The notes under the pieces were generated by a model, which was not told where the DNA came from, made no database searches, and saw only the letters and a program-made list of their open reading frames with translations. From positions 348,455-412,454 of the forward strand of contig NZ_LAZU01000032.1 of assembly GCF_000987955.1 (NCBI RefSeq): 64,000 nt of DNA, read 5' to 3'. Positions within the stretch are counted from its first letter, which is position 1. Each line of letters starts with the position of its first letter. Positions 1 through 7,840 of the stretch are shown one piece after another. The position numbers and the translations under genes were made by a program. Source of the stretch: Paenibacillus sp. DMB20. Lineage in GTDB: Bacteria; Bacillota; Bacilli; Paenibacillales; Paenibacillaceae.

Positions 1-140
1 ACGAGTACGGCAAAAGATTTGACCGGTTCGTAATGCTTCTTTTTCTTTTTCTTGTACAGTCCAAACAAAGAGAACACAAACTGGTACACACCAACCGCGC
101 CCAAGAAAATTTGCAGCGCGATGAAAATGGCGTCTATCAT
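1..140 (-). CDS. Family 2 glycosyltransferase, N-terminal fragment (runs off the window)
   Basis: Only the first 46 or so codons are inside the window. The ATG is at 138-140 on the minus strand, behind a G-rich upstream stretch (GGGGGTAACGGAGAATC). The peptide has one hydrophobic segment (about residues 4-28), then a run of lysines, then a KSFAVLV-type beta strand. In membrane-anchored GT2 enzymes this strand opens the nucleotide-sugar-binding domain (usually continuing V-A-A-H-N-E). The hydrophobic segment and start are seen; the GT2 assignment is inferred from this short N-terminus, and the catalytic part is not visible. Confidence 0.5.
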   Translation of the reverse strand, partial: MIDAIFIALQIFLGAVGVYQFVFSLFGLYKKKKKKHYEPVKSFAVL

Positions 141-961
141 GATTCTCCGTTACCCCCTTTTATACCCCGAGAATGTAATGCTGATTATCTCTCTAGATTG
201 CTTTTGTCTCTACATGACCCTTGTTACAGTCTTTCTTGCTTTGCCGTCTTTTTTGATTTAGCTGTCTTTCTGCGCTGCTCTTTAACGGTGACGTCTTCTC
301 TCTTTAGCATCTTTCCCGTCCCGGTGTCACGGGGCCGTTTCGCACGTCATATCGATTTTCCACACTTTAAGATCATTTGTCAAAAGCGCGAAAAGCTCTA
401 ATTCGGAAAAATCCTGTTAAAAAGAGCTTCACTTGCTTACAGCGTGGCAGCAAGCTTCGATTAAACGGCATTAGTTCTTATTTTCATCCGTTTTCTTGCT
501 TTTTATTTCTCCGTCTGCCTAATTTTCTTCGGAAAGTTTGTCCGACCCTAAATTAAAGACGTTTTGAAACCATAAAAAGTTTAAGTCAGGGCTTCAAATT
601 TTTATAAACTTTTACGGCTCGTTTGAATCATTGTAGCTATAACCTCGACACAAGTCAAAAGACCACAGACCCTTCTTTCCGCCAAATTCCGCGTCCGGGA
701 GCCACTCTTCGTTATACTCGGAAAATCTCCATTTCCGCCTCCCCGGCGGCCGGCCTGTTATATCGGGACGAAAGTCCCTGTTGTCAATAACACCAATTTA
801 TTTACACTAATTGGCATTTTACGAAATGAAAAACGGGGCTATTGGACATCCCGGACACAAAATTTTTTATTGACAAAACCCGGCGTAAGCGGTTGCATTC
901 TACTCTCAAAGACATTATGTTAGGGATATTGAAATAACGCTGCAGGAACGGGTGAAAAAGA
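141..961. other. Gene-free 0.8 kb intergenic region between divergent glycosyltransferase genes
   Basis: No open frame here has a convincing start, ribosome binding site or protein-like composition. There is an imperfect inverted repeat near 575-617 (arms AAAAGTTTA and TAAACTTTT). A weak sigma-A-like promoter for the gene at 962 is possible at 781-808 (TTGTCA, 16 bp, TACACT). The stretch is T-rich in its first 600 bases. It must hold the promoters of both divergent genes; nothing else can be supported. Confidence 0.5.
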
Positions 962-2089
962 GTGGCTAAGAAACGAGTTTTGCTGTTATCCGAGGGCTTC
1001 GGGGCCGGTCATACGCAGGCCGCTTACGCGCTCTCCAGCAGTTTGCGCCAATTGTCTCCAAACATCCAGCCCCGGGTGATGGAACTCGGCAGTTTTCTCA
1101 ATCCCAAAGTGGCTCCTTTGATCATTTCGGCCTACCGCAAGACCCTGACGTCCCAGCCGCGGCTGATCGGTTATATGTACCGGCATCAGAAATCCTTTAG
1201 CCGGTTCACCGCCTTGGCGCTGCACCGGATTTTCTATACAAGCACCAAAAATGTCGTGAGGCAGCTGAGGCCCGACATCATCGTGTGCACGCATTTCATA
1301 CCCAGCGCCGTCATTTCCCGCCTAAAGCGCCTTGGAACTGACGTTCCCTTATGCACTGTCATTACCGACTATGACGCCCACGATACCTGGATCAGCCCCG
1401 AGGTGGACCGTTATTTCGTCTCCACCCCCGAGGTCAAGCGGAAGCTGCTGAACCGCGGTGTATCCCAGGCCAAAATCCAGGTGACCGGCATTCCGATCCA
1501 CCCGGATTTCTGGGAGCATCCCGGCAAAGAAGAAATCCGGGAGAAGTTCGGCCTGTCGGCGATGCCCACCGTCCTTGTGATGGGGGGAGGCTGGGGGCTC
1601 ATGAACGACCAAGTCGTTCATGAGTACTTGACGAGATGGCGTGATGAAATCCAGGTGATTTTTTGTTTCGGCAATAATGATAAAGCACGGATGGAGATGG
1701 AGTCCAATCCCCGCTATCGTCACCCGAATATCCGCATTCTGGGCTTTACCCGGGAAGTCGATAAGCTAATGGAGGTTTCCGACCTTCTCGTTACGAAACC
1801 GGGAGGAATGACCTGCACCGAAGGTCTCGCCAAAGGAATCCCCATGCTGTTCCACCATCCCCTGCCGGGTCAGGAAGAAGAGAACTTCCAATATTTCACG
1901 GCCCAAGGCTTGGGCGAAGCGATCTCTTCGCTCGAGGTACTCGGCAAATGGATGAACAGGCTTCTGAACGATTATGATCGGATCGTCCATCAGCGGGAAC
2001 ACAATCTGAACAATATCCAGCGTTACCATCCGATGCAGAGCGCCCGGAGCATACTCGAGATGCTCGATAATGAAAAGGTGCACCCCTAA
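962..2089 (+). CDS. UgtP/MGDG synthase-type glycosyltransferase (GT28)
   Basis: The 375-residue protein has the two-domain layout of processive diacylglycerol glucosyltransferases and MGDG synthases. An N-terminal domain opens with a beta strand followed by the GAGHTQAA glycine/histidine loop (about residues 13-20). A C-terminal GT28 nucleotide-sugar domain carries KPGGMTCTEGLAKGIPML near residue 280. Such enzymes transfer glucose from UDP-glucose to diacylglycerol at the inner membrane face, supplying glycolipids and the lipoteichoic acid anchor. The start is GTG at 962; the upstream CAGGAACGGG is a modest ribosome binding site. A terminator follows directly, so the gene looks monocistronic. 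Lipid acceptor specificity cannot be read from sequence, so no symbol is given. Confidence 0.85.
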   Translation: MAKKRVLLLSEGFGAGHTQAAYALSSSLRQLSPNIQPRVMELGSFLNPKVAPLIISAYRKTLTSQPRLIGYMYRHQKSFSRFTALALHRIFYTSTKNVVRQLRPDIIVCTHFIPSAVISRLKRLGTDVPLCTVITDYDAHDTWISPEVDRYFVSTPEVKRKLLNRGVSQAKIQVTGIPIHPDFWEHPGKEEIREKFGLSAMPTVLVMGGGWGLMNDQVVHEYLTRWRDEIQVIFCFGNNDKARMEMESNPRYRHPNIRILGFTREVDKLMEVSDLLVTKPGGMTCTEGLAKGIPMLFHHPLPGQEEENFQYFTAQGLGEAISSLEVLGKWMNRLLNDYDRIVHQREHNLNNIQRYHPMQSARSILEMLDNEKVHP

Positions 2090-2104
2090 GAGGGAGTGCA
2101 CCGG

Positions 2105-2131
2105 AGCTGTCGAATTTTCGACAGCTTTTTT
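2105..2131 (+). terminator. Rho-independent terminator of the GT28 gene
   Basis: Nine to ten base-pair stem (AGCTGTCGA with TTCGACAGCT) with a short loop, followed by a run of T. It begins 16 bases after the stop codon of the glycosyltransferase. Confidence 0.85.
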
Positions 2132-2365
2132 AAGAGATAAGAAAGTATAAACTTCAGGGGTTTGCCATCCTTATCTCGCAAGAAAAACTTCCGCTAAATG
2201 CGGTCTGTCTTCTCAGAAAGTACGTCGATAGACGTTTTTTGTTATCGAATTGCCGAACGGCAGCCGCAGTCTTGCCTGGCTTCGCTCTTGAATATTTATC
2301 TTCTATAAATAAATAGATCGCGCAAACGCTATCATAGCCCCGGCGGGATGTTAAGCCTCAGGATT

Positions 2366-3079
2366 TTAGATTCCATATTTTTTCAAGCGATCCTTCCGGT
2401 ATTCCGCAAGCGCCTCCGGACCGACAATAACCTCGCAACGGTGGATATTCATCCCCTGCCCGACAAACTTCGTTTCATATTCCGTCATCACGAATTCCTC
2501 GTTAATCCCGTCCCTGTGCAGGTCCAGGGAAATATTGGTCATCTGCAGGCCGTAATCCGCAAAGGAATTCAACGAAAATTCGAACAGACTGACCGAATCG
2601 GTCTTAAAATGAATCTGGCCGCGCTTATTCAATATCATTTTATATTTATCGAGGAACCTCGGGTGGGTTAACCGACGGCGGCCATGCTTCGCCTTTGGCC
2701 AGGGATCGCTGAAATTCAAGTAAATCCTTTCGATCTCCCCCGGCTCGAACACCTCCTCCACGTTCTCGATGTTCATCAGGGCAAGCTTCAGGTTCGGAGG
2801 TGTCTCCACATCCTCTTCGGACCAGGCATTGCGGCCTTTCTCGCTTGCCCGGCGGATGAGCTCGTCGTACATATCGACACCGATAAAGTTGAAATCGCGG
2901 TGTTTGTAACTCATCTGACTGATAAACTGTCCTTTGCCCATTCCGAATTCCACATGAATCGGCTTGTCGTTGCCAAACAGGGAAGCCCACTTCCCTTTAT
3001 ATTGCCGGGGGTCAAGAACGACCAGATCCTGCTGCTGCTCCAGATTTTCCCGGATGCCTTTTCTTCCGCGTAGACGCAT
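2366..3079 (-). CDS. trmB: tRNA (guanine-N7)-methyltransferase TrmB
   Basis: The protein (237 aa) matches TrmB along its whole length. It makes 7-methylguanosine at position 46 of the tRNA variable loop using S-adenosylmethionine. Visible signatures are the SAM-binding strand HVEFGMGKGQF near residue 42, GVDMYD as motif II, and the family-defining DPWPKAKHGRRRL near residue 125, whose Asp and basic residues serve catalysis and tRNA binding. The start is ATG at 3079 behind GGAGG (CGGAGGTATAAC). It stands alone, with no close same-strand neighbour, and no clear terminator is seen downstream. Confidence 0.95.
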   Translation of the reverse strand: MRLRGRKGIRENLEQQQDLVVLDPRQYKGKWASLFGNDKPIHVEFGMGKGQFISQMSYKHRDFNFIGVDMYDELIRRASEKGRNAWSEEDVETPPNLKLALMNIENVEEVFEPGEIERIYLNFSDPWPKAKHGRRRLTHPRFLDKYKMILNKRGQIHFKTDSVSLFEFSLNSFADYGLQMTNISLDLHRDGINEEFVMTEYETKFVGQGMNIHRCEVIVGPEALAEYRKDRLKKYGI

Positions 3080-3360
3080 GTTATACCTCCGAAACTTCGC
3101 TATGAATTAACTTATACTGAAATATTGTGACGAACTTGTCCGCAAAAGTAAAGAGCCAAGTAAAAACGACGTCGTCCTTCTCAAAGGAGAACGGCGTTTC
3201 TCCTGAAAATACTGGCCGAGTCAGGGCATGCCCCCGGATTTTACCCACCCCTGTTTCAAAAGAAAGAGGAACGCCTTTTCTCCGCAAATAACAGAGAACA
3301 AGGGTTCCTCCCTCTTTATATTTGGAATTGGGGTTCCGCGATAGTTAAACTGTGATTAGT

Positions 3361-3540
3361 CTACCTTTCTTCGGGTGCAAAATCAAATGTCTTTTCAAAA
3401 GCGGCCCGGATTTTTCGCTGGGCGGAAGCTTTGACCTCGCGGTTGGCGTTAAATTCCACGCCTGTCAGCGCCAGTGCTTCATCCCGGGTAAACTCCACAG
3501 CAATTCTTTCTTTTGGCTCAGTATTAACCGTTGAATTCAT
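3361..3540 (-). CDS. Small uncharacterised protein, 59 aa
   Basis: I do not recognise a family. The start is taken as the ATG at 3538-3540 because GAGGTGA lies six bases upstream; an in-frame ATG three codons earlier would overlap this site. The protein is charged and soluble, with an N-terminal stretch rich in Thr, Asn and Glu followed by a likely helix-rich body (DEALALTGVEF, then many Lys, Arg and Glu). A -10-like TATACT sits at 3561-3566 on the same strand. It is probably a real Paenibacillus-type small protein on the strength of its ribosome binding site and composition. Confidence 0.55.
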   Translation of the reverse strand: MNSTVNTEPKERIAVEFTRDEALALTGVEFNANREVKASAQRKIRAAFEKTFDFAPEER

Positions 3541-3880
3541 TGCAATCACCTCACGGTATCAGTATATCCATGATGAAGCATCATTATGAATTCCACTCGC
3601 TGCATATGGTTTACCCATTATGCGGCTTGATGAAACGGCTGCTGCATAAAAAAGTTTTGCAATCGGTGTAGGAACCGCGTTTAACGGATGTTTTTCTGCA
3701 ATATAATGAACTCCGAGATTTTATGCTTTCCTATATCTTAACAATATCCCGTACCGTGATCAAGAGATGTTCTCGGGATGTTTTGGGACGCATGACGCCC
3801 GAAGCCGTTTTTTTGATACAATACATAGTAAAATGAATGGATACTATGAGAAATATCCCAAGACCGCAAAGGAGAACTGC
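3541..3880. other. Divergent intergenic region upstream of ytqA
   Basis: This region holds the ribosome binding site and a candidate -10 (TATACT at 3561-3566, minus strand) of the 59-aa gene. On the plus side there is a TACAAT-like -10 near 3818 and the AAAGGAGAA ribosome binding site (about 3867-3875) of ytqA. The ytqA frame is open upstream to 3767, but those codons precede the Shine-Dalgarno and are not protein-like. No further gene is seen. Confidence 0.4.
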
Positions 3881-4834
3881 ATGAATACACCGCTCACTTC
3901 CGTCCCGCTGCTATGGGGCGATAAACGATTTCATACATGGAACTACGAAATGCGCAGCCAGTTTCGGGATAAGGTGTTCAAGGTCATGCTTGATGCCGGT
4001 TTTACCTGCCCCAACCGGGACGGCACCATCGCCAAGGGAGGCTGCACCTTCTGCAGCGCCCGAGGCTCGGGCGACTTTGCCGGACGCAGGCGCGACGATC
4101 TGGTCACCCAGTTCGACACGATCCGGGACAAGCAGCACCTGAAATGGCCCAACGCGAAATATATCGGGTATTTTCAGGCCTATACCAATACCTATGCACC
4201 GGTCGAAGAGCTTCGGGAATATTATGAGGTCATCCTCCAGCAGCCGGGCGTAGTAGGCCTTTCGATCGCGACCCGCCCGGACTGCCTTCCCGATGACGTC
4301 GTCGAATATTTGGCCGAACTGAACGAGCGCACCTACCTGTGGATTGAAATGGGGCTGCAAACGATCCACGACTCCACCTCGGAGCTCATAAACCGGGCGC
4401 ATGACACCGAATGCTACCTTAAAGCCGTCGAGAAGCTGAGAAAGCATAACATCCGCGTCTGCACCCACATCATTTACGGGCTGCCGCAGGAGGATCATGA
4501 AATGATGCTGGCTACAGGCCGGGCCGTCGCCGGCATGGACGTTCAGGGGATCAAAATCCACCTGCTTCATCTTATGCGCAAAACGCCGATGGTGAAGCAG
4601 TATGAAGCCGGCCTGCTCCGATTTCTGGAACAGGATGAATACGTCAAGCTGATCGTCGACAGCCTTGAAATGCTTCCCCCGGAGATGATCGTTCATCGCC
4701 TGACGGGCGACGCGCCGCGCGACCTTCTGATCGGACCGATGTGGAGCCTGAGAAAATGGGAAGTGCTGAATGCCATCGATGCGGAGCTGAAGCGCCGCGA
4801 CACATGGCAAGGCAAGCAGTGGAGGGAGTCCTGA
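3881..4834 (+). CDS. ytqA: YtqA-type radical SAM protein (TIGR01212 family)
   Basis: The 317-residue radical SAM protein carries the long-spaced iron-sulfur motif of this family, CPNRDGTIAKGGCTFC, near residues 36-51. The three cysteines hold the 4Fe-4S cluster that cleaves SAM. The TIM-barrel core follows, with the GLQTIHDSTSELINR segment typical of Elp3-like radical SAM enzymes. No substrate is established for the family that I can state with certainty. The ATG at 3881 is chosen because AAAGGAGAA lies just upstream. The stop overlaps the next start by one base (TGATG), so ytqA and ytqB are translationally coupled, as in other Bacillales. Confidence 0.9.
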   Translation: MNTPLTSVPLLWGDKRFHTWNYEMRSQFRDKVFKVMLDAGFTCPNRDGTIAKGGCTFCSARGSGDFAGRRRDDLVTQFDTIRDKQHLKWPNAKYIGYFQAYTNTYAPVEELREYYEVILQQPGVVGLSIATRPDCLPDDVVEYLAELNERTYLWIEMGLQTIHDSTSELINRAHDTECYLKAVEKLRKHNIRVCTHIIYGLPQEDHEMMLATGRAVAGMDVQGIKIHLLHLMRKTPMVKQYEAGLLRFLEQDEYVKLIVDSLEMLPPEMIVHRLTGDAPRDLLIGPMWSLRKWEVLNAIDAELKRRDTWQGKQWRES

Positions 4835-5502
4835 TGGGCTTCCTTTCCGTTTTGAGCTTCGCCCATAAGCTCGCCGCAGAACGCCTCAAGCCCGGCGGCA
4901 TCGCCATTGACGCCACGGCGGGAACCGGGGCGGACACGCTGTTCCTGGCCCGGACGGCTGGGAACCGGGGCCGAGTGTTTGCTTTTGACATTCAGGAGGA
5001 AGCGCTGGCGCTTACACGCCAGCGCTTGGCCAAGGAGGACATGCTCGCAGAGGTGACGCTTTTTCACGGCAGCCATGACCGCATGAAAAGCTTAATTCCC
5101 GCGTCATATCAAGGAAAAGCATCCGTGGTGATGTTCAACCTGGGGTACCTCCCCTCGGAAACGTCGGATAAGACCGTCATCACCTCTCCGGACAGCACGA
5201 TACCGGCACTGGAGGCTGCATTGGAAATGCTGGCGCCGGGGGGCGTCATTACCATTGTCCTGTATCCGGGCCATGATGGCGGCAGCCTGGAGGCCGCGGC
5301 CGTGGAGGCATGGGCTTCTTCGCTTCCCCAACGCTCCGCGCAAGCGGTTATGTACCGCGGCATCCAGCGTCCCGATGCGCCTTATCTTATTGCGCTGGAA
5401 CGAAAAAAAGACGTTATGATAGGTGGTGGCGTCTACCGGCGTAGTCTCACGGTGGACAAATGTACACATGGATTTACCACAACTTTGGCGAAAGGTAGTT
5501 GA
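4834..5502 (+). CDS. ytqB: YtqB-type SAM-dependent methyltransferase (rRNA methylase-like, PF06962), with a likely C-terminal frame error
   Basis: The class I methyltransferase fold is shown by the SAM loop DATAGTGADT (about residues 25-34), an acidic strand end FAFDIQ, and NLGYLP, the catalytic NPPY-like motif of this family. The start overlaps the ytqA stop by one base. Read literally it is 222 aa, but the last 28 residues are unlike the family. The A7 run at 5403-5409 is suspicious: with six A the frame ends at 5419, giving 194 aa, which is the usual family length. The corrected end also frees the ribosome binding site region of manA. The methylated substrate is not known from sequence. 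Confidence 0.8.
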   Translation: MGFLSVLSFAHKLAAERLKPGGIAIDATAGTGADTLFLARTAGNRGRVFAFDIQEEALALTRQRLAKEDMLAEVTLFHGSHDRMKSLIPASYQGKASVVMFNLGYLPSETSDKTVITSPDSTIPALEAALEMLAPGGVITIVLYPGHDGGSLEAAAVEAWASSLPQRSAQAVMYRGIQRPDAPYLIALERKKDVMIGGGVYRRSLTVDKCTHGFTTTLAKGS

Positions 5503-5509
5503 ACACAAC

Positions 5510-6478
5510 ATGACGAAACCGTATCCGCTGTTATTTCAACCTGAATTTAAAGAACGTGTATGGGGAGGACGCGCGCTTGAGCAGTTCGGCCTGAGCTTGC
5601 CCGAAGGCCATATCGGCGAAGGCTGGATGATCGCCGACCATCCGAACGGAACCACCGCGGTCATCAATGGCGACCTCGCCGGATTGGGTTTGGACCAGGT
5701 TCGCGAGCAGCTGGGCCGCGAATGGTTCGGTACGAAAGGATTTTCCGAAGTCAACGGACGCTTCCCGCTCCTGATCAAGCTGCTGGACTGCAATGACGAT
5801 CTCTCCGTACAGGTCCACCCGACCGACGATTATGCAGGCCTGCCCAAGGGGGAGCTCGGGAAAACCGAAATGTGGTACGTGCTTGACGCGAAGCCCGATG
5901 CCAAAATCATTTACGGCCTGAAGGATGGCGTAACCCGCGAGGATTTAAAAACCGCTTTGGAAAACGGCACGGTCATGGATTCCCTTCAGGAAGTGCCCGT
6001 AAAAGCCGGCGATACGTTCTACATACCTGCTGGTACCGTGCACGCCCTTTGCGCCGGCGTCGTGGTAGCCGAAATCCAGCAAAACTCCGACACGACGTAC
6101 CGGATTTACGATTACAACCGTCCGGGACTGGATGGCAAGCCCCGCGAGCTGCACATTGAGGATTCCCTGAACGTAACCGCTTATGAAGGGTCGGGAGCTA
6201 CCAAAATGAGCACCGACAGCGCGGTGCCGGGCGAATGGCTGAAGCTGGCAGAGTCTCCTTATTTTATCGTTGAAAAAGGGATCGTGAGCGGCCCGTGGAA
6301 CCTCAAGACGACCCAGGACAGCTTTACGATTCTCGTGACCTGCGACGGTGAAGGCTCACTGAAATGGAATGGCGGGTCCCAACCCTTCACTTCCGGCCAG
6401 TGCTTCCTGCTCCCGGCGAACCTCGGGTCTTACACGCTTGAAGGAAACGCAACCGTCCTCCGTTCTTATTTGCCTTAA
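5510..6478 (+). CDS. manA: Mannose-6-phosphate isomerase, class I
   Basis: The enzyme interconverts mannose-6-phosphate and fructose-6-phosphate, linking mannose to glycolysis and GDP-mannose synthesis. The 322-aa length is that of the short Bacillus ManA/Pmi/YvyI group. Zinc-site motifs are visible: QVHP near residue 100, a GKTEMWYV segment near 120, and PAGTVHALCAG with its zinc-binding His near 175. The ATG at 5510 is chosen because AAAGGTAG lies about ten bases upstream. The frame remains open further upstream, but that part lacks family similarity. It follows ytqB closely and may be cotranscribed. Confidence 0.93.
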   Translation: MTKPYPLLFQPEFKERVWGGRALEQFGLSLPEGHIGEGWMIADHPNGTTAVINGDLAGLGLDQVREQLGREWFGTKGFSEVNGRFPLLIKLLDCNDDLSVQVHPTDDYAGLPKGELGKTEMWYVLDAKPDAKIIYGLKDGVTREDLKTALENGTVMDSLQEVPVKAGDTFYIPAGTVHALCAGVVVAEIQQNSDTTYRIYDYNRPGLDGKPRELHIEDSLNVTAYEGSGATKMSTDSAVPGEWLKLAESPYFIVEKGIVSGPWNLKTTQDSFTILVTCDGEGSLKWNGGSQPFTSGQCFLLPANLGSYTLEGNATVLRSYLP

Positions 6479-6543
6479 TAGAGCGACGGCATTCTGTAAC
6501 GTAAGGAACCCTATCCAACCATTTGTGGAGGTGCCAAATCGCG

Positions 6544-7509
6544 ATGCAGACCGAAACCTTTACGATGTTAAACGATTCGGGAATGAACATTTTCGTGTAT
6601 AAATGGCTGCCGGAAGCCGACAAGGAGTTCAAGGCCGTCGTCCAGATTGCTCACGGCATGTGCGAAACCGGGGAGCGCTATGCCGAGTTGGCTTCCCTGC
6701 TGACGGGACACGGTTATGCCGTCTACGTGAATGATCACCGCGGACACGGCAGGACGGCAGGAAAGCCGGAGGCGCTGGGAGACGTGGGCGAGAACGGTTT
6801 TGAAGGCATGATTGAGGATCTGATCCTTCTCTCAGGAGTCATCCGGGAGAAGCATCCCGGGCTTCCCCATTACTTGCTTGGCCACAGCATGGGCTCTTTT
6901 CTTACCCAAAAGATCATGTGTAAGCATGGGGAAAAATTTCACGGCTTTATGCTGTCAGGCTCCAACGGTCCGCGCGGCCTGCTCTCCTTCGGCCAGGGCC
7001 TTGCAGCCTTTCAGGCCAAGATTCAAGGAGAAACCCACCGCAGCCTCATGCTGAATACGATCGTCTTCGGCCCGTATAGCAAAGGCTTCGGTCTGATCCG
7101 GACTCCTTTCGATTGGCTGTCCAGGGATGAAGAGGAAGTCGATCGTTACGTGAACGATCCGTACTGCGGCGAGGTGTGCACCGCCCGCTTCTTTCGGGAT
7201 TTTTTCGGGCTGCTGCGGCAGATCCACAAACCCAAGCTGCTGAAGAACCTGGCCAAAAACAAGCCGGTTTACATTTTCTCCGGAGATGAGGATCCGGTAG
7301 GCATGCGCGGAACAGGCGTGCGCAAGCTCATTGACCTCTATCGGGAGCTGGGCGTCCAGGACCTTGAATATCGCCTATACCCCGGCGGAAGGCATGAAAT
7401 GCTGCACGAGATCAACCGGGACGAGGTCGCCGAGCATGTGCTGGACTGGCTTGAACGGCACACGCCCCAGGCTGGCGGGAAGCCTCCTGAAGCAAAACCC
7501 GCGATGTAA
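6544..7509 (+). CDS. Alpha/beta hydrolase, monoacylglycerol lipase / lysophospholipase type
   Basis: A 321-aa serine hydrolase of the Hydrolase_4 (S33-like) group. Visible are the HGMCETGERY oxyanion loop near residue 36, NDHRGHGRT near 62, the nucleophile elbow GHSMGS near 113, an acid in FSGDEDPVG and the catalytic His in YPGGRHEMLHE near 287. Members hydrolyse monoglycerides or lysophospholipids; the exact substrate is not readable here. The ATG at 6544 follows GGAGGTG with a spacer of about 11. It lies 65 bases after manA, and a strong terminator follows. The C-terminal tail is Pro/Lys rich and variable. Confidence 0.85.
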   Translation: MQTETFTMLNDSGMNIFVYKWLPEADKEFKAVVQIAHGMCETGERYAELASLLTGHGYAVYVNDHRGHGRTAGKPEALGDVGENGFEGMIEDLILLSGVIREKHPGLPHYLLGHSMGSFLTQKIMCKHGEKFHGFMLSGSNGPRGLLSFGQGLAAFQAKIQGETHRSLMLNTIVFGPYSKGFGLIRTPFDWLSRDEEEVDRYVNDPYCGEVCTARFFRDFFGLLRQIHKPKLLKNLAKNKPVYIFSGDEDPVGMRGTGVRKLIDLYRELGVQDLEYRLYPGGRHEMLHEINRDEVAEHVLDWLERHTPQAGGKPPEAKPAM

Positions 7510-7536
7510 TCACATATGTACTTTAAATACGGAAAA

Positions 7537-7576
7537 ACGGCTGGGAGTCCGGAATGGACTACCCAGCCGTTTTTTA
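7537..7576. terminator. Bidirectional rho-independent terminator
   Basis: A long GC-rich stem (ACGGCTGGGAGTCC paired with GGACTacCCAGCCGT) is flanked by A5 on the left and T7 on the right. It can stop both the hydrolase transcript from the left and the small gene from the right. Confidence 0.9.
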
Positions 7577-7630
7577 TGCGGTATGACGATGTTTAAACTT
7601 CACGCAAGATTTCCTGCGGCCTTCCACTCC

Positions 7631-7795
7631 CTAATCCTCCGGCGTATGATCCAACGCCAGCCGGATCACCTGCGTATAGTCGCCGCGCTTCACTTCTTCT
7701 TCGGTCGCTTCTTCCTGAAGAACCTCATTCGGCCCCATTCCCGGTGCCGCCTTGGGTTCTTCCTGCATCGACGGTTTCGGCTTGTTCGAACGCAT
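7631..7795 (-). CDS. Small acidic protein, 54 aa, unknown function
   Basis: A short minus-strand gene with three consecutive in-frame ATG codons (7801, 7798, 7795). The AGGAGGG ribosome binding site abuts the first ATG, so the third, with a six-base spacer, is the best start. The protein is low in hydrophobic residues and has an acidic middle (QEEATEEEVKRGDY) and an ending DHTPED; the N-terminus is Lys/Pro rich. No family is recognised. The ribosome binding site and the terminator at its 3' side support a real gene. Confidence 0.6.
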   Translation of the reverse strand: MRSNKPKPSMQEEPKAAPGMGPNEVLQEEATEEEVKRGDYTQVIRLALDHTPED

Positions 7796-7840
7796 CATCA
7801 TCCCTCCTCTTTACCTTAGAGTTCCGGATGAAGGTCCATT

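Noticed and set aside
33..401. Plus-strand open frames at the left edge
   Set aside because: They overlap the minus-strand glycosyltransferase start, lack a good ribosome binding site and are not protein-like.
2230..2252. Second terminator (ACGTC-GATA-GACGT, T6) downstream of the GT28 gene
   Set aside because: The stem is only five pairs and a strong terminator already lies at 2105-2131; not listed as a feature.
3081..3287. 68-codon open frame upstream of trmB on the minus strand
   Set aside because: TTG start without a ribosome binding site, odd composition, and it overlaps the trmB leader and small hairpins.
3911..4810. 299-codon open frame antisense to ytqA
   Set aside because: Shadow of a GC-rich coding strand; ytqA carries the radical SAM motif and a good ribosome binding site.
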